From Agrobacterium vitis (GTDB lineage Bacteria; Pseudomonadota; Alphaproteobacteria; Rhizobiales; Rhizobiaceae): a DNA stretch of 64,000 bases. Positions 40,801 to 48,729 of this stretch are shown here, one piece after another. A model generated the notes under the pieces. That model had not been told where the DNA came from and searched no databases. It worked only from the letters and a program-made list of their open reading frames with translations. The position numbers and the translations under genes were made by a program. The stretch spans positions 541,001 to 605,000 of the forward strand of contig NZ_JACXXJ020000003.1 in NCBI RefSeq assembly GCF_014926405.1, in the 5' to 3' direction. Position 1 is the stretch's first letter. Each line of letters starts with the position of its first letter.

Positions 40801-40989
40801 CGCGACGGTCTGTTCCAGCACCTCGGCGGAAGCGCCGGGATAGGAGGCCGTCACCTGGACTTGTGGCGGCACGATATCGGGAAGTTGGGATACCGATATT
40901 CTGGTCAGCGCCAGCCCACCGGCAATCGTCAGCACGATGGCAATGACGATTGCCATGCGTGGACGATCAATGAAAATATTGGAAAACAT
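37834..40989 (-). CDS. RND efflux pump, AcrB/MexF type (HAE1)
   Basis: A 1051-residue inner-membrane proton-driven drug exporter: twelve spans, two large periplasmic loops, proton-relay aspartates in [15 protein letters not shown] and the relay lysine in [13 protein letters not shown]. The N-terminus [19 protein letters not shown] is typical. It follows the adaptor gene by three bases. No outer-membrane channel gene is adjacent, so it probably shares a TolC-like channel encoded elsewhere. Substrates cannot be read from the sequence. Confidence 0.94.
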   Translation of the reverse strand: MFSNIFIDRPRMAIVIAIVLTIAGGLALTRISVSQLPDIVPPQVQVTASYPGASAEVLEQTVAQPIESKVIGVDKALYMKSTSGNDGSYSLTVSFALGSDADINTVNVNNRVQTALSSLPSDVQSLGVSVSKKSSSILQFIMLQSDKGKFDPLFMTNYATINVLDEISRVPGVGSASLFSNMKYSMRIWFDVDRLSSLGLVPSDVTSAISAQNVQAPVGRIGARPVPDDQAFQYNVQTQGRLETPEEFGNIVLRANKDGSVLKVKDVARVELGAQNDDTVSRREGDPGVAMGIYMSPGANALNTAAAVSAKIAQLNSRMPEGMRANVMYDSTTFVQDTIESVIHTLIEAFVLVAVVVFLFLGNVRATIIPIIAVPVSVIATFAVLLALGYSANTVSLLALVLAIGIVVDDAIVVVENVERVMEEEPELSPVAATKKAMGQVTGPIIAITLVLLSVFVPIGFISGISGELFRQFSVTISVAMLISAINALTLSPALCAVFLRHTGEKRGIMGWISRRIDNTRDGYAWAVQKMVRMAVLSLLIIGVGGAGIYGISKITPSGFLPEEDQGTFFIAVQLPDGASVARTSGAVGQVEDLLKAIPQIDNVSSVIGYSFLDSYSASNSAFMIVRLKPFADRPAALDKVQAVIGRTFGMVQQVKAATVLPFNLPPVLGLSTSGGFEAMIESLEGADPATMANVAYGVVGAANQNPQLARVFTTYGANAPSIYLDIDREKAQALGISISDIFNALQATLGGSYVNDFNEFGRTWQVKVQGDAANRRDTSALWNIYVRNSNSDMVPLQSIAEVKTIVGPPVITRYNNYRAVTINGSAAPGTSSGDAMEAFKQVVAKTLPSGFALEWTGTAYQEQQASGQTGIILALALLFAYLFLVALYESWTIPVPVLLSVIVGVFGAFAGMALTHMTMDLYAQIGLVVLIALAAKNGILIVEFAKEHREQGMPIADAAVLGAKLRFRAVMMTSIAFILGLVPLVWANGASMMARHNVSTPVFIGMLTASTLGLFVIPMLYVTFQTVREKLKSWLGLGKPSGHHAPHTDP

Positions 40990-40992
40990 CGC

Positions 40993-42153
40993 TTAGCCCT
41001 GCTTTGGTGCGGCGGGTGAAGGAGCCTGGTCGGCCGGCTGTGCATTAACCGGTGTATTGGGCCGAACACGCTGGATGCCGTCGGTAATCACCTTGTCGCC
41101 TTCCTTCAGGCCATTGGTGACAACAGCCATGTCAGGCGTGGATTGCCCAAGCGTCACACGGCGCACCTGCGCAACGCTCTTGTCATCAACCACATAGACG
41201 TAGGAGCCCTGCTGGTCGATCATGACCGAGGCGCGCGGAATGGTGAGGTAGTTGGTTGGCTCGACGGTTTCGAGGATCACGCGGACGAATTCGTCATTCA
41301 CCAGTTCCCGATGTCCCGTTGGCAGCAGCGGATTGGGGATCGTGCCACGCAGGGTGATGGAATCGGTATTCTCGGAAACGCTGATGTCGTAGAAATCGAG
41401 CGTGCCTTCCTGAGCGTATAGTCTGCCATCGGGCAAGCGGATCTTGAGCTTCACGCTCTTTTCCAGACCACCTTCCTTGTCGAACCGCTGTCTCAATTCA
41501 ATGAGACGGCGCACCGATATCGGGAATTTCACATACATCGGGTCCTGACTGACCACAGTGGCCAAGGTTCCCGATGAGGACGACACGACATTGCCGACCG
41601 TGACCGAAGCAAGGCCGATACGACCATCGATAGGCGCGATGATATCGGTATAGCCAAGATTGATCTGCGAGGTGCGCACATCCGCTTCCGATTCAGCCAC
41701 CTTGGCAATCGAGGTCCGCTGCGTGGCGCGTGCGTCGTCCAGATTGCTCTGGCTACCGCTTCCACCAGCTCGAAGTTGTTCATTACGAGCAAGGGATATA
41801 TTTGAATTTTCAAGGGTGGCCTGGTTCTCGGCAAGAGTGGCCTTCTTGGAATCCAGATCAGCCTCATAGGACTGCCGCTCAATGCGGAACAGGACCTGGC
41901 CCTTCTTGACCTCGGAACCTTCCTTGAAAAGTTGTTCTTCCAGGAATCCGGTCACACGGGCGACGAGATTGACGGAATCCTTCGCCTCGACCCGGCCATT
42001 GACCTCGGTCGTGTCATTGATCGGCTTCAGCTTGGCAATCGTGACGCCGACGGCCGGCGGTCCAGCATTTGGCATCTGCGCAAATGATGGGGTGGAAAAG
42101 GAAAGGGCTGCAATAGCGCAACCCGCAACAAGAAATCGCTTTGTTTTTTGCAT
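40993..42153 (-). CDS. RND membrane fusion protein (AcrA/MexE type)
   Basis: A 386-residue periplasmic adaptor with a signal peptide (FLVAGCAIAALSFSTPSFA). The lipoyl halves (VNGRVEAKDSVNLVARVTGFLEEQLFKEGSEVKKGQVLF and YTDIIAPIDGRIGLA) flank a helical hairpin, followed by beta-barrel and membrane-proximal domains ending in a proline/alanine-rich tail. ATG 42153 starts a normal signal; the frame is open upstream to 42234 but through the operator region. It is the first gene of the pump operon and divergent from the TetR regulator. Confidence 0.9.
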   Translation of the reverse strand: MQKTKRFLVAGCAIAALSFSTPSFAQMPNAGPPAVGVTIAKLKPINDTTEVNGRVEAKDSVNLVARVTGFLEEQLFKEGSEVKKGQVLFRIERQSYEADLDSKKATLAENQATLENSNISLARNEQLRAGGSGSQSNLDDARATQRTSIAKVAESEADVRTSQINLGYTDIIAPIDGRIGLASVTVGNVVSSSSGTLATVVSQDPMYVKFPISVRRLIELRQRFDKEGGLEKSVKLKIRLPDGRLYAQEGTLDFYDISVSENTDSITLRGTIPNPLLPTGHRELVNDEFVRVILETVEPTNYLTIPRASVMIDQQGSYVYVVDDKSVAQVRRVTLGQSTPDMAVVTNGLKEGDKVITDGIQRVRPNTPVNAQPADQAPSPAAPKQG

Positions 42154-42191
42154 GGCTAGGAACACTCCAACGGTAGCCTCTCCGATATATA

Positions 42192-42214
42192 TACATACAT
42201 ACCGCTTGTAAATA
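42192..42214. promoter_or_regulatory. Candidate TetR/AcrR-type operator
   Basis: TACATACATACCGCTTGTAAATA lies in the intergenic region between the adaptor and the TetR gene and resembles the TACATACAT half of known AcrR-class operators. The right half is imperfect. A further TACAAATATGTG lies at 42230-42241. The A/T-rich ATATATATACATACAT run probably also holds promoter elements. Confidence 0.45.
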
Positions 42215-42293
42215 GGATTGATCGCGGCGTACAAATATGTGATGAATTAGAAAACGACGCGCCGTGCCCAACAAATTCGCCCAGGAGGACCCA

Positions 42294-42935
42294 TTGCGGA
42301 GAACCAAGGAAGAAGCAGCCGAAACCCACATGCAGCTCCTGAACGCTGCCGAGCAACTTTTCCTCACCAAGGGCTTTGACCAGACGTCATTGGACGAAAT
42401 TGCCCAGACAGTTGGCGTGACGCGCGGTGCTGTCCATTGGCACTTCAAGAACAAGCGCGGCATTCTCGAAGCCCTGCGCAACCAGGCTTTCAAGCCTTTC
42501 GAGCATTTGGCGGCTCGGCTTCCGGCGGACAGTTCCGTCGACGTGTTTGCCGCCCTTGAACAGATATTGTTCGACATGCTGGCGCATCTTCAGGCCGATG
42601 AGCGGCGGCGCGGTGTGATCCGGGTCAGCCTCCATCTGGACCTTTCGATAAAGGAAACCGACTCGGATGGCATTCTGAGCACACTCAAGGGCAAGCTGCT
42701 GCCCCTCTTCCAGGTTGCCGCCGACAGGGGCCAGTTGACCGCGCCCTGGAACCCTGCCTCCGCAGCCATGACCCTGAGCGCGACCATATCGGGCCTGATC
42801 GGCGAATGGGCCTTCGGGAGGGATAATTTCCAGCTCGTACCGTATGCACAGCAATTCGTCCGGATTGCTCTGGTGGGTTTCGGCATGCAAAGCCAGGACT
42901 GTTCTACATTCCATAAACAGCCTGGGAAGGCCTGA
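42294..42935 (+). CDS. TetR/AcrR-family regulator of the RND pump
   Basis: A 213-residue repressor: the winged-helix-like TetR domain reads EAAETHMQLLNAAEQLFLTKGFDQTSLDEIAQTVGVTRGAVHWHFKNKRGILEAL, followed by a helical ligand-binding domain of the TtgR/AcrR type. I choose TTG 42294 because GGAGG lies five bases before it and the product then begins with RRTKEEAAET like its relatives. A GTG at 42264 would add ten residues without a ribosome site. It is divergent from the adaptor-pump operon and probably represses it. Confidence 0.87.
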   Translation: MRRTKEEAAETHMQLLNAAEQLFLTKGFDQTSLDEIAQTVGVTRGAVHWHFKNKRGILEALRNQAFKPFEHLAARLPADSSVDVFAALEQILFDMLAHLQADERRRGVIRVSLHLDLSIKETDSDGILSTLKGKLLPLFQVAADRGQLTAPWNPASAAMTLSATISGLIGEWAFGRDNFQLVPYAQQFVRIALVGFGMQSQDCSTFHKQPGKA

Positions 42936-43100
42936 TCCGGCTGTCTCGGTAGCGTCGGTATAATCCGCTCCCCTTAGCCTCCGGAACCGAAGATTCCACC
43001 AAATATCCCCTGCTTTCAGCAGTAAAAATACCGCTTGGCTTGTAGATTCCAGATCCGGCGCACTCGGGCTTTCCAAGGCATTGAGCTTTGCGTCTTATCA

Positions 43101-43117
43101 GCAGTGCGCCGCACTGC
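43101..43117 (+). promoter_or_regulatory. Perfect palindrome before the ArgE-like gene
   Basis: GCAGTGCGCCGCACTGC has 8-base arms around a single C and ends 13 bases before ATG 43130. It could be an operator or a hairpin that limits access to the weak ribosome site of the gene. Confidence 0.4.
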
Positions 43118-43129
43118 GAGACCGGATCG

Positions 43130-44260
43130 ATGGAGCGACCCTTGGACATTCTCGAACGCCTCGTGGCCTTCCCTTCCGTTGTCGGCACAGCCAACGGCGA
43201 GATCGTCAGCTTCATTCGTGACTATCTGCAAAACCACGGCACGGCAGTGAGCGTGCTTCCCGGGCCGGAGGGCGACCGCAGCAATCTGTTTGCCACCATC
43301 GGCCCCAGGCATATGCCCGGCTATATTCTGTCAGGCCATATGGATGTGGTGCCAGCAGGCGAAAGCGGTTGGGTGAGCGATCCATTCCAGTTGCGACGCG
43401 ACGGTGACAGGCTTTTTGGCCGTGGCACCAGCGACATGAAGGGTTTTCTGGCTTGCGCTTTGGCGTGTGTGCCCAAACTCGCCGCCATGCCGCTTGTCCG
43501 CCCCATTCATCTTGCTTTTTCCTATGATGAAGAGGCCGGGTGCCGTGGCGTGCCGCATATGCTGGCGCAACTGCCGAGCCTTTGCGAAAGCCCACTTGGT
43601 GCCATCATAGGCGAGCCCAGCGGCATGCGGGCCATCCGCGCCCATAAGGGCAAGGCTGCGGCCCGCGTCACCATCACCGGGCGCTCCGGCCATTCATCGC
43701 GGCCCGATCTGGGCCTGAATGCGATTCATGCGATGAGTGAGGTTCTGATTGCTGCCCGCGATGCTGCCTCTGATTTAACGAGCGGCCCGTTTGAAGCGGT
43801 GTTTGAGCCGCCCTATTCCTCGCTGCAAGTGGGAACCGTGCGTGGTGGACAAGCCGTCAATATCATTCCTGATACCTGTGAGGCCGAGTTTGAGGCCCGC
43901 GCCATTTCTGGCGTTGATCCCGCAGCGCTTTTGCAGCCTGTTCGTCGGGCAGCGGAAGCGTTGAAAGACAAAGGCTTTGGAGTGGAATGGGCTGAAATGA
44001 GTGCATACCCCGCACTCTCACTCCCGCAAAACGCACCTCTTGCCAGCTTGCTGCACACTCTCACCAGCGTCGAGCCGCTGGCTGCCGTGAGTTACGGCAC
44101 CGAAGCCGGGCTTTTCCAGCAAGCGGGAATCGATGCCATCATCTGCGGCCCCGGCGATATCAGCCGTGCCCACAAGCCCAACGAATATATCCTGATGGAT
44201 GAGCTGGCCACCTGCCAGACGATGATCACCGCTCTCGCAGACCACTGCTGCCAACTCTGA
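43130..44260 (+). CDS. argE: Acetylornithine deacetylase-like M20 hydrolase
   Basis: A 376-residue M20 zinc hydrolase closest in pattern to ArgE: SGHMDVVPAG (metal His and Asp), RGTSDMKGFLACALA (bridging Asp), SYDEEAGCRGV (catalytic Glu pair) and the late metal histidine in ISRAHKPNEYI. ArgE removes acetyl from N-acetylornithine. Here it opens a cluster with cupin, aldehyde dehydrogenase, amine oxidase and transaminase genes rather than arginine biosynthesis genes, so a catabolic N-acyl-amino-acid or N-acyl-polyamine substrate is plausible. ATG 43130 is preferred over an upstream in-frame start in the palindrome region. Confidence 0.82.
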   Translation: MERPLDILERLVAFPSVVGTANGEIVSFIRDYLQNHGTAVSVLPGPEGDRSNLFATIGPRHMPGYILSGHMDVVPAGESGWVSDPFQLRRDGDRLFGRGTSDMKGFLACALACVPKLAAMPLVRPIHLAFSYDEEAGCRGVPHMLAQLPSLCESPLGAIIGEPSGMRAIRAHKGKAAARVTITGRSGHSSRPDLGLNAIHAMSEVLIAARDAASDLTSGPFEAVFEPPYSSLQVGTVRGGQAVNIIPDTCEAEFEARAISGVDPAALLQPVRRAAEALKDKGFGVEWAEMSAYPALSLPQNAPLASLLHTLTSVEPLAAVSYGTEAGLFQQAGIDAIICGPGDISRAHKPNEYILMDELATCQTMITALADHCCQL

Positions 44261-44275
44261 ACCAAGGACCAATCC

Positions 44276-44632
44276 ATGTCTCTTTTGAAAACAATCGACA
44301 CCAACCCCACGTTCACCCCGAAAGAATCCAAGGCCCTGCCAGAACGTTTGATCTCTGGTGATCCGGCCTTCAAGACCTGGCCGCAGGATGTCTGCCGTGG
44401 CGAAATGATCCACACCGGCGTGTGGGAAGCCACCCCCGGCGAGACCAAATCCATCAAGGGCGAGAGCTTTGAATACTGCCATATTCTGTCGGGTGTGGTG
44501 GAGATCACCCCGGATGGCGGCGAGCCGGTGATTTACAAGGCAGGCGATCATTTCATCATGAAGCCGGGCTTTGTTGGCGTTTGGAAAACCATTGAAACGG
44601 TGAAGAAAATCTACGTCACCATCATGGCGTAA
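44276..44632 (+). CDS. Small cupin-domain protein (DUF861-like)
   Basis: A 118-residue single-cupin protein: the first motif region GESFEYCHILSGVVEITPDGGEPVIYKAGDHFIMKPGF has the short beta-barrel signature, but its metal-ligand histidines are only partly conserved (CHILSG). Such cupins often accompany FAD amine oxidases of the PuuB type in proteobacteria; their activity is not established. It lies 15 bases after the ArgE-like gene and is followed by a repeat before the aldehyde dehydrogenase. Confidence 0.8.
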   Translation: MSLLKTIDTNPTFTPKESKALPERLISGDPAFKTWPQDVCRGEMIHTGVWEATPGETKSIKGESFEYCHILSGVVEITPDGGEPVIYKAGDHFIMKPGFVGVWKTIETVKKIYVTIMA

Positions 44633-44636
44633 GCCG

Positions 44637-44745
44637 AGCTTAGAGCATCGTGCAGAAAATCGGAATCCGCACGATGCTCTAAGCTTTTGTTTGGGCATCG
44701 GATTTATCCGAAAACCGGTTCCCACTTTTCGGTCCGATGCTCTAG
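44637..44745 (+). repeat. Rhizobial intergenic repeat with two hairpins
   Basis: First hairpin: CTTAGAGCATCGTGC / GCACGATGCTCTAAG, 15-base perfect arms (44639-44653, 44669-44683). Second: GCATCGGA / TCCGATGC (44695-44702, 44733-44740) enclosing TTATCCGAAAACCGGTTCCCACTTTTCGG-type sequence. The layout matches the elements at 1-81 and 22310-22394 with different stem sequences, as if stems change while pairing is kept. It could attenuate readthrough from the cupin gene into the aldehyde dehydrogenase gene. Confidence 0.7.
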
Positions 44746-44759
44746 CCTAAGGAACCACC

Positions 44760-46223
44760 ATGACCCTCAGCTTCGATCCAGACACAATCGCCCTGCCCAT
44801 CGGCCATTTCATTGGCGATACGCTGGTGGATGCCAATGGCGCACTCGACATGTATCGCCCATCAGATGGCAAGGCCTATGCGGGCTGTCCGATTGCCAAT
44901 GAGGACATGGTGGATCGGGCTGTTCAAACCGCAAAACAGGCGCTGAAAACCAGCAAATGGGGCAGTGTTCGCCCTCGCGAACGCACCATTGTGCTCCAAC
45001 GCTGGGCAGACCTGATTGAAAGCGAGGCCGAAACGCTGGCCAAGCTGGAGGCTCTCTCCTCCACCCGTCCCGTAGGCCATCTGATTGCGGGTGACATTGC
45101 TGTGACCGCAGAGCAAATCCGCTTCTTTGCCGAAATGGCAGACAAGGAAGGCGATGCGCTGGTGCCGACGGATGGTGATAGTCTCGGCATGATCATGAGC
45201 GAGCCTTATGGCGTGGTCGGAGCGATCACGCCATGGAATTTTCCGGTTTCCATGGCGGGTTGGAAGCTTGGGCCAGCACTGGCCGCTGGCAACGCCGTGG
45301 TACTAAAACCATCGGAAATGACGCCCTTTTCCAGCATCTATCTGGCGCAATTGGCAGTTCAGGCCGGGATTCCGGCGGGCCTGATCAATATCGTGCTGGG
45401 TGATGGTGCCGTCACTGGCAATGCCATCACCGGCCATCCCGATATTGCCAAGGTCAGCTTTACCGGCTCCACCGGAGCGGGTCAGGCCATCATGGGCAAT
45501 ATTGCCCGCACGGGCGTCAAACCCATGACGCTGGAACTGGGCGGCAAAAGCCCGCAACTGGTGTTTGCCGATGCCGATCTGGACAAGGCCGCCGCTGCCA
45601 TTGCCCAAAGCATTCTTTCAAACGCTGGCCAAGCCTGTGTTGCTGGCTCACGCCTGATTGTTGAGCGCAGTGTGATGGAGCCTTTGGCACAAGCGATCAT
45701 CGCCAAAATGAAGGCGGTGAAAGCTGGCCCCACATGGGATGCGACAGCACAATATTCGCCGATCATCTCCCAGCGTCAACGCGAGCGGATCGACAGCATC
45801 GTCAAGGCCGCCATTGATGCCGGGGCGGAATGTCTGACGGGTGGCGACATTATGGAAGGCGATGGGTATTTTTATACGCCAACCTTGCTTTCCCATGTCG
45901 ATCAATCTTCACCCGCCGTCACACAGGAGATTTTCGGCCCTGTCTTGACCATGCAGTCATTTGCGCATGAGGATGAGGCGCTGGCACTGGCCGATCACCC
46001 CACCTATGGGCTTTGTGCAGGCCTGTTTACCCGTGATCTCTCTCGCGCCCTTCGACTTACACGCTCGCTTCAAGCGGGCACTGTCTGGGTAAACCGCTAT
46101 GGCCGCTCGCGGGATCATATTCTGCCCACGGGCGGATACAAGCAATCTGGAATCGGCAAGGATCTGGGCCGCGAGGCCTACCATGCAAATCGCAAGAGCA
46201 AGAGTGTGTTGATTGGGCTTTGA
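44760..46223 (+). CDS. Aldehyde dehydrogenase (PuuC/GabD-like)
   Basis: A 487-residue NAD(P)-dependent aldehyde dehydrogenase: TPWNFPVSMAGWKLGPALAAGNAVVLKPSE for the cofactor and core, FTGSTGAGQAIM, the catalytic glutamate in LELGGKSPQ and the cysteine in NAGQACVAGSR. The C-terminus WVNRYGRSRDHILPTGGYKQSGIGKDLG is of the class acting on gamma-aminobutyraldehyde or glutamyl-aminobutyraldehyde, betaine aldehyde and the like. The convergent gene encodes a PuuB-like oxidase that would make an aldehyde for it. The substrate is inferred only from context. Confidence 0.88.
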   Translation: MTLSFDPDTIALPIGHFIGDTLVDANGALDMYRPSDGKAYAGCPIANEDMVDRAVQTAKQALKTSKWGSVRPRERTIVLQRWADLIESEAETLAKLEALSSTRPVGHLIAGDIAVTAEQIRFFAEMADKEGDALVPTDGDSLGMIMSEPYGVVGAITPWNFPVSMAGWKLGPALAAGNAVVLKPSEMTPFSSIYLAQLAVQAGIPAGLINIVLGDGAVTGNAITGHPDIAKVSFTGSTGAGQAIMGNIARTGVKPMTLELGGKSPQLVFADADLDKAAAAIAQSILSNAGQACVAGSRLIVERSVMEPLAQAIIAKMKAVKAGPTWDATAQYSPIISQRQRERIDSIVKAAIDAGAECLTGGDIMEGDGYFYTPTLLSHVDQSSPAVTQEIFGPVLTMQSFAHEDEALALADHPTYGLCAGLFTRDLSRALRLTRSLQAGTVWVNRYGRSRDHILPTGGYKQSGIGKDLGREAYHANRKSKSVLIGL

Positions 46224-46256
46224 GGGCGGAGGAACCCATCATTGGCTGTGCGGATG

Positions 46257-46442
46257 TTACCCCCCTCTGTCCTGCCGGACATCTCCCCCTCAAGGGGGGA
46301 GAACGACCCAGAGCTGGCCACTTGCACTCATGTTCGTCCAAGGCATCGGCATTCCCTTGCTTGGTTGAGGACGTGAGCGGCTAAGTCTATCCGATCTCCC
46401 CCCTTGAGGGGGAGATGGCTGGCAAGCCAGAGGGGGGTATCC
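46257..46442. repeat. Inverted pair of C/G-rich rhizobial repeats
   Basis: A block of about 50 bases at 46257-46306 (containing ACCCCCCTCTG and CATCTCCCCCTCAAGGGGGG) recurs in inverted orientation at 46390-46442, about 84 bases away, between convergent genes. Each block has its own CCCCCTCAAGGGGG dyad. The pair can fold into a long stem and may end transcription from both sides. It resembles repeats common between genes in Rhizobium and Sinorhizobium. Confidence 0.7.
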
Positions 46443-46468
46443 CCGCTCCGCCGCACATAAATGACACC

Positions 46469-47743
46469 TTACTGAAACCGATCCAGCATCTTGTAATACA
46501 TTCCCACCAGCGGCAAAAACCATGGCTTGCCAAAGTGTCCCGGCACGGCGGGCCAGTCCAGACCTTTCAGCGGATTGACATCGGGCTTGCCCATGATGGT
46601 ATCCGCCATGATCATGCCGAGATGGGTAGAAAGCTGCGCCCCGTGGCCGGAATAGCCCATGGCGTACCACAAGCCGTCCTGATAGCCTGCGCGGGGATAG
46701 CGGTCCTTGGTCATATCCACCAGACCACCCCAGCAATAATCGATCTTGACCTTGGCAAGCTGCGGGAAAATCGCGGCAAGGGATTGGCGCAGGATTTCGC
46801 CGCTTTTGGCGTCCGATTGCTGATCGGAGGCCGCAGAGAAACGGGCGCGACCGCCGAAAATCAGCCGGTTGTCGGACGACAGACGCCAGTAATTGCCGAT
46901 ATTCATGGTGTTCACGCAAGTGCGGTTGCCTGGCATCACGCTGGCCACTTCCATGTCTGATAAAGGCCGCGTGGCAATCAGAAAACTGCCAACGGCAATG
47001 ATGCGGCGGCGGAAGAAGCTGAAATTGGGCGTGGTATAGGCCCCGGTGGCCACCAGCACATCCTTGGCGGTCACGCGGCCCCGTGCAGTGGTCAGGTGGT
47101 GGCGGTCGCCTTGTTTTTCAACAGAGGTGACAGAGGCCTGTTCGGCAATGTCAGCGCCATGGCGTTGGGCGGCTTTCGCAAGGCCCACGACATAGCGGCC
47201 CATATGCATCATGGCGCTTTTTTTGGAGAGCATGGCACCAAAAAAAGGTGAGCCAACCTCATTTTTTAAATCCGCAGGCGACAAAAGCGCCGTATCTGGA
47301 TCAACCTCGCCATGCAAAGCTTCAAAATTGCGGGCAAGCCCTTCGAAATGCTGCGGTTTGGAGGCCAGTTTCAGCTTTCCGGCACGGCGGAAATTGCAAT
47401 CAATGCCTTCCTCGGCAATCAGCGCCTCGATGGTATCGATGGAACTGTCGAGCGCTTGGTAAAGCGCAATCGCCCGCTCTTTGCCCAGTTCAGCCTTGGC
47501 CCCCAGATAGCTGTGGGCCAAACCATTGTTGAGGTGCCCGCCATTGCGGCCAGAGGCACCCCAGCCGATGCGCTGCCCCTCCAGCACGATCACCTTTGCC
47601 CCCGCCTTCGCCAGTTGGCGGGCGGCAGCGAGGCCTGTAAAGCCGCCGCCAATCACGGCGACATCAAAATCGCCTTCAATTGCGCCGGTGATGCCCTCGG
47701 CAAATTGCGGGGCGGTGTCGTGCCAGTAGGAAAGATATTTCAT
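46469..47743 (-). CDS. FAD-dependent amine oxidase (PuuB/OrdL-like)
   Basis: A 424-residue DAO-fold oxidase: FDVAVIGGGFTGLAAARQLAKAG binds FAD near residue 28, GRNGGHLNNGL follows, and the C-terminal segment AMGYSGHGAQLSTHLGM closes the flavin site. The N-terminus YWHDTAPQF is characteristic of gamma-glutamylputrescine oxidase and its relatives. It should oxidise a primary or secondary amine to an aldehyde with H2O2 release, feeding the aldehyde dehydrogenase next door. It is three bases after a HAD hydrolase gene on the same strand. Confidence 0.87.
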   Translation of the reverse strand: MKYLSYWHDTAPQFAEGITGAIEGDFDVAVIGGGFTGLAAARQLAKAGAKVIVLEGQRIGWGASGRNGGHLNNGLAHSYLGAKAELGKERAIALYQALDSSIDTIEALIAEEGIDCNFRRAGKLKLASKPQHFEGLARNFEALHGEVDPDTALLSPADLKNEVGSPFFGAMLSKKSAMMHMGRYVVGLAKAAQRHGADIAEQASVTSVEKQGDRHHLTTARGRVTAKDVLVATGAYTTPNFSFFRRRIIAVGSFLIATRPLSDMEVASVMPGNRTCVNTMNIGNYWRLSSDNRLIFGGRARFSAASDQQSDAKSGEILRQSLAAIFPQLAKVKIDYCWGGLVDMTKDRYPRAGYQDGLWYAMGYSGHGAQLSTHLGMIMADTIMGKPDVNPLKGLDWPAVPGHFGKPWFLPLVGMYYKMLDRFQ

Positions 47744-47746
47744 CGA

Positions 47747-48415
47747 TTAAAGACCAAACACGCCGGGCAGATCGTAAACGCCCGCGATTTCCTGATAGCC
47801 ATAATAGGGATTGGCTGGCTCATGACCCCGGTTGACCCAGACTTTGTTCTTGATGCCCAGATCATGGGCGGTCATCAGATCATAGCGGAAGGAAGACGAC
47901 ACATGGGTAATGTCATCAGGGCCGCAGCCAAGCATGTCGAACATATATTCAAAGCCCTTCATGCGCGGCTTGTAGGATTGCGCCTGCTCTGCCGTATAGA
48001 CCGCATGGAAAGGTGCACCAAGCTTTTCCACATTGGACATGATCTGCGAATTCATGGCGTTGGACAGGATGACCAGCGGAATTTCCTTGGCCACTTTGGC
48101 AAGACCAGCAGGCACGTCCGGGTGCGGACCCCAGCTGGGTACGCGCTCATATACGGTCTTGGCGTCTTCATCGCGGAAGGTCACGCCATTTCTCTTGCAG
48201 GTGCGTTCAATGGCATTGTGGACCACATCGGCATAGGGCTTCCAGTCGCCCAGCACTTCATCCAGACGATAGGCTGAGAAGTCTTTCACAAACTCATCCA
48301 TGTGGCCAGCGTCCAGCTGGGGGCCGTAAATATCGCGGGCCGCTTCCGCCATCTGGAAATTGATGAGCGTACCGTAGCAATCGAAGGTGATGAATTTCGG
48401 GCGGAAGGGAGCCAT
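47747..48415 (-). CDS. HAD-superfamily hydrolase, haloacid dehalogenase type II-like
   Basis: A 222-residue HAD hydrolase: nucleophile aspartate in ITFDCYGTLINF, the Ser/Thr region VILSNAMNSQIM, lysine in AQSYKPRMKGFEY, and the acidic pair near VSSSFRYDLMTAHDLG. Type-II haloacid dehalogenases and several phosphatases share this form. ATG 48415 begins MAPFRPKFITFD; upstream codons are not family-like. It is paired with the PuuB-like gene, and a second HAD of the same class lies at 51213. Whether the substrate is halogenated is unknown and doubtful. Confidence 0.83.
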   Translation of the reverse strand: MAPFRPKFITFDCYGTLINFQMAEAARDIYGPQLDAGHMDEFVKDFSAYRLDEVLGDWKPYADVVHNAIERTCKRNGVTFRDEDAKTVYERVPSWGPHPDVPAGLAKVAKEIPLVILSNAMNSQIMSNVEKLGAPFHAVYTAEQAQSYKPRMKGFEYMFDMLGCGPDDITHVSSSFRYDLMTAHDLGIKNKVWVNRGHEPANPYYGYQEIAGVYDLPGVFGL

Positions 48416-48729
48416 GGGTTTCTTGATCCTTGCAAAGCATATCGTTCGGGTTTCCCCATCATAGGCAGAGCCAAGCCCACCCATTCACCGCAATTGCTAC
48501 CTCTCAAAGCACAATGTTGCGTATGCAGTGGAGGATTTGGCAGAGAGTTTTGCGAACCCCTAAGAGCCGTTGTCCAGACACACGGAAGAAATGCACTCTC
48601 ACGGCATAAGATGCGGCAGTGATCACTCGGAACGGCCAAACATACCAAGGACACGCGATCGTCGGGATGATCTTCTTTGCGCGCGGGGCTATCACTGAGA
48701 AGCAGTAAAACAGATTTCAGGAAAGTGGC
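48416..48729. other. Divergent intergenic region, 314 bases, no gene seen
   Basis: It separates the leftward HAD-oxidase pair from the rightward GNAT-transaminase genes and should carry both promoters. GCAATTGC at 48490-48497 and AGCACAATGTTGCG around 48508-48521 are the only notable short motifs. No credible small coding region, RNA or strong dyad was found. Confidence 0.5.

Noticed and set aside
46290..46919. Open frame of 209 codons across the inverted repeats
   Set aside because: Lies out of frame inside the PuuB-like oxidase and extends into repeat sequence; not coding.
47747..48415. True 2-haloacid dehalogenase function
   Set aside because: The HAD class includes many phosphatases and the context contains no halo-organic genes, so only a superfamily call is kept.
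48508..48521. AGCACAATGTTGCG as a possible second sigma-54 promoter before the GNAT gene
   Set aside because: The essential -24 GG is not present (AG), so it fails the consensus.
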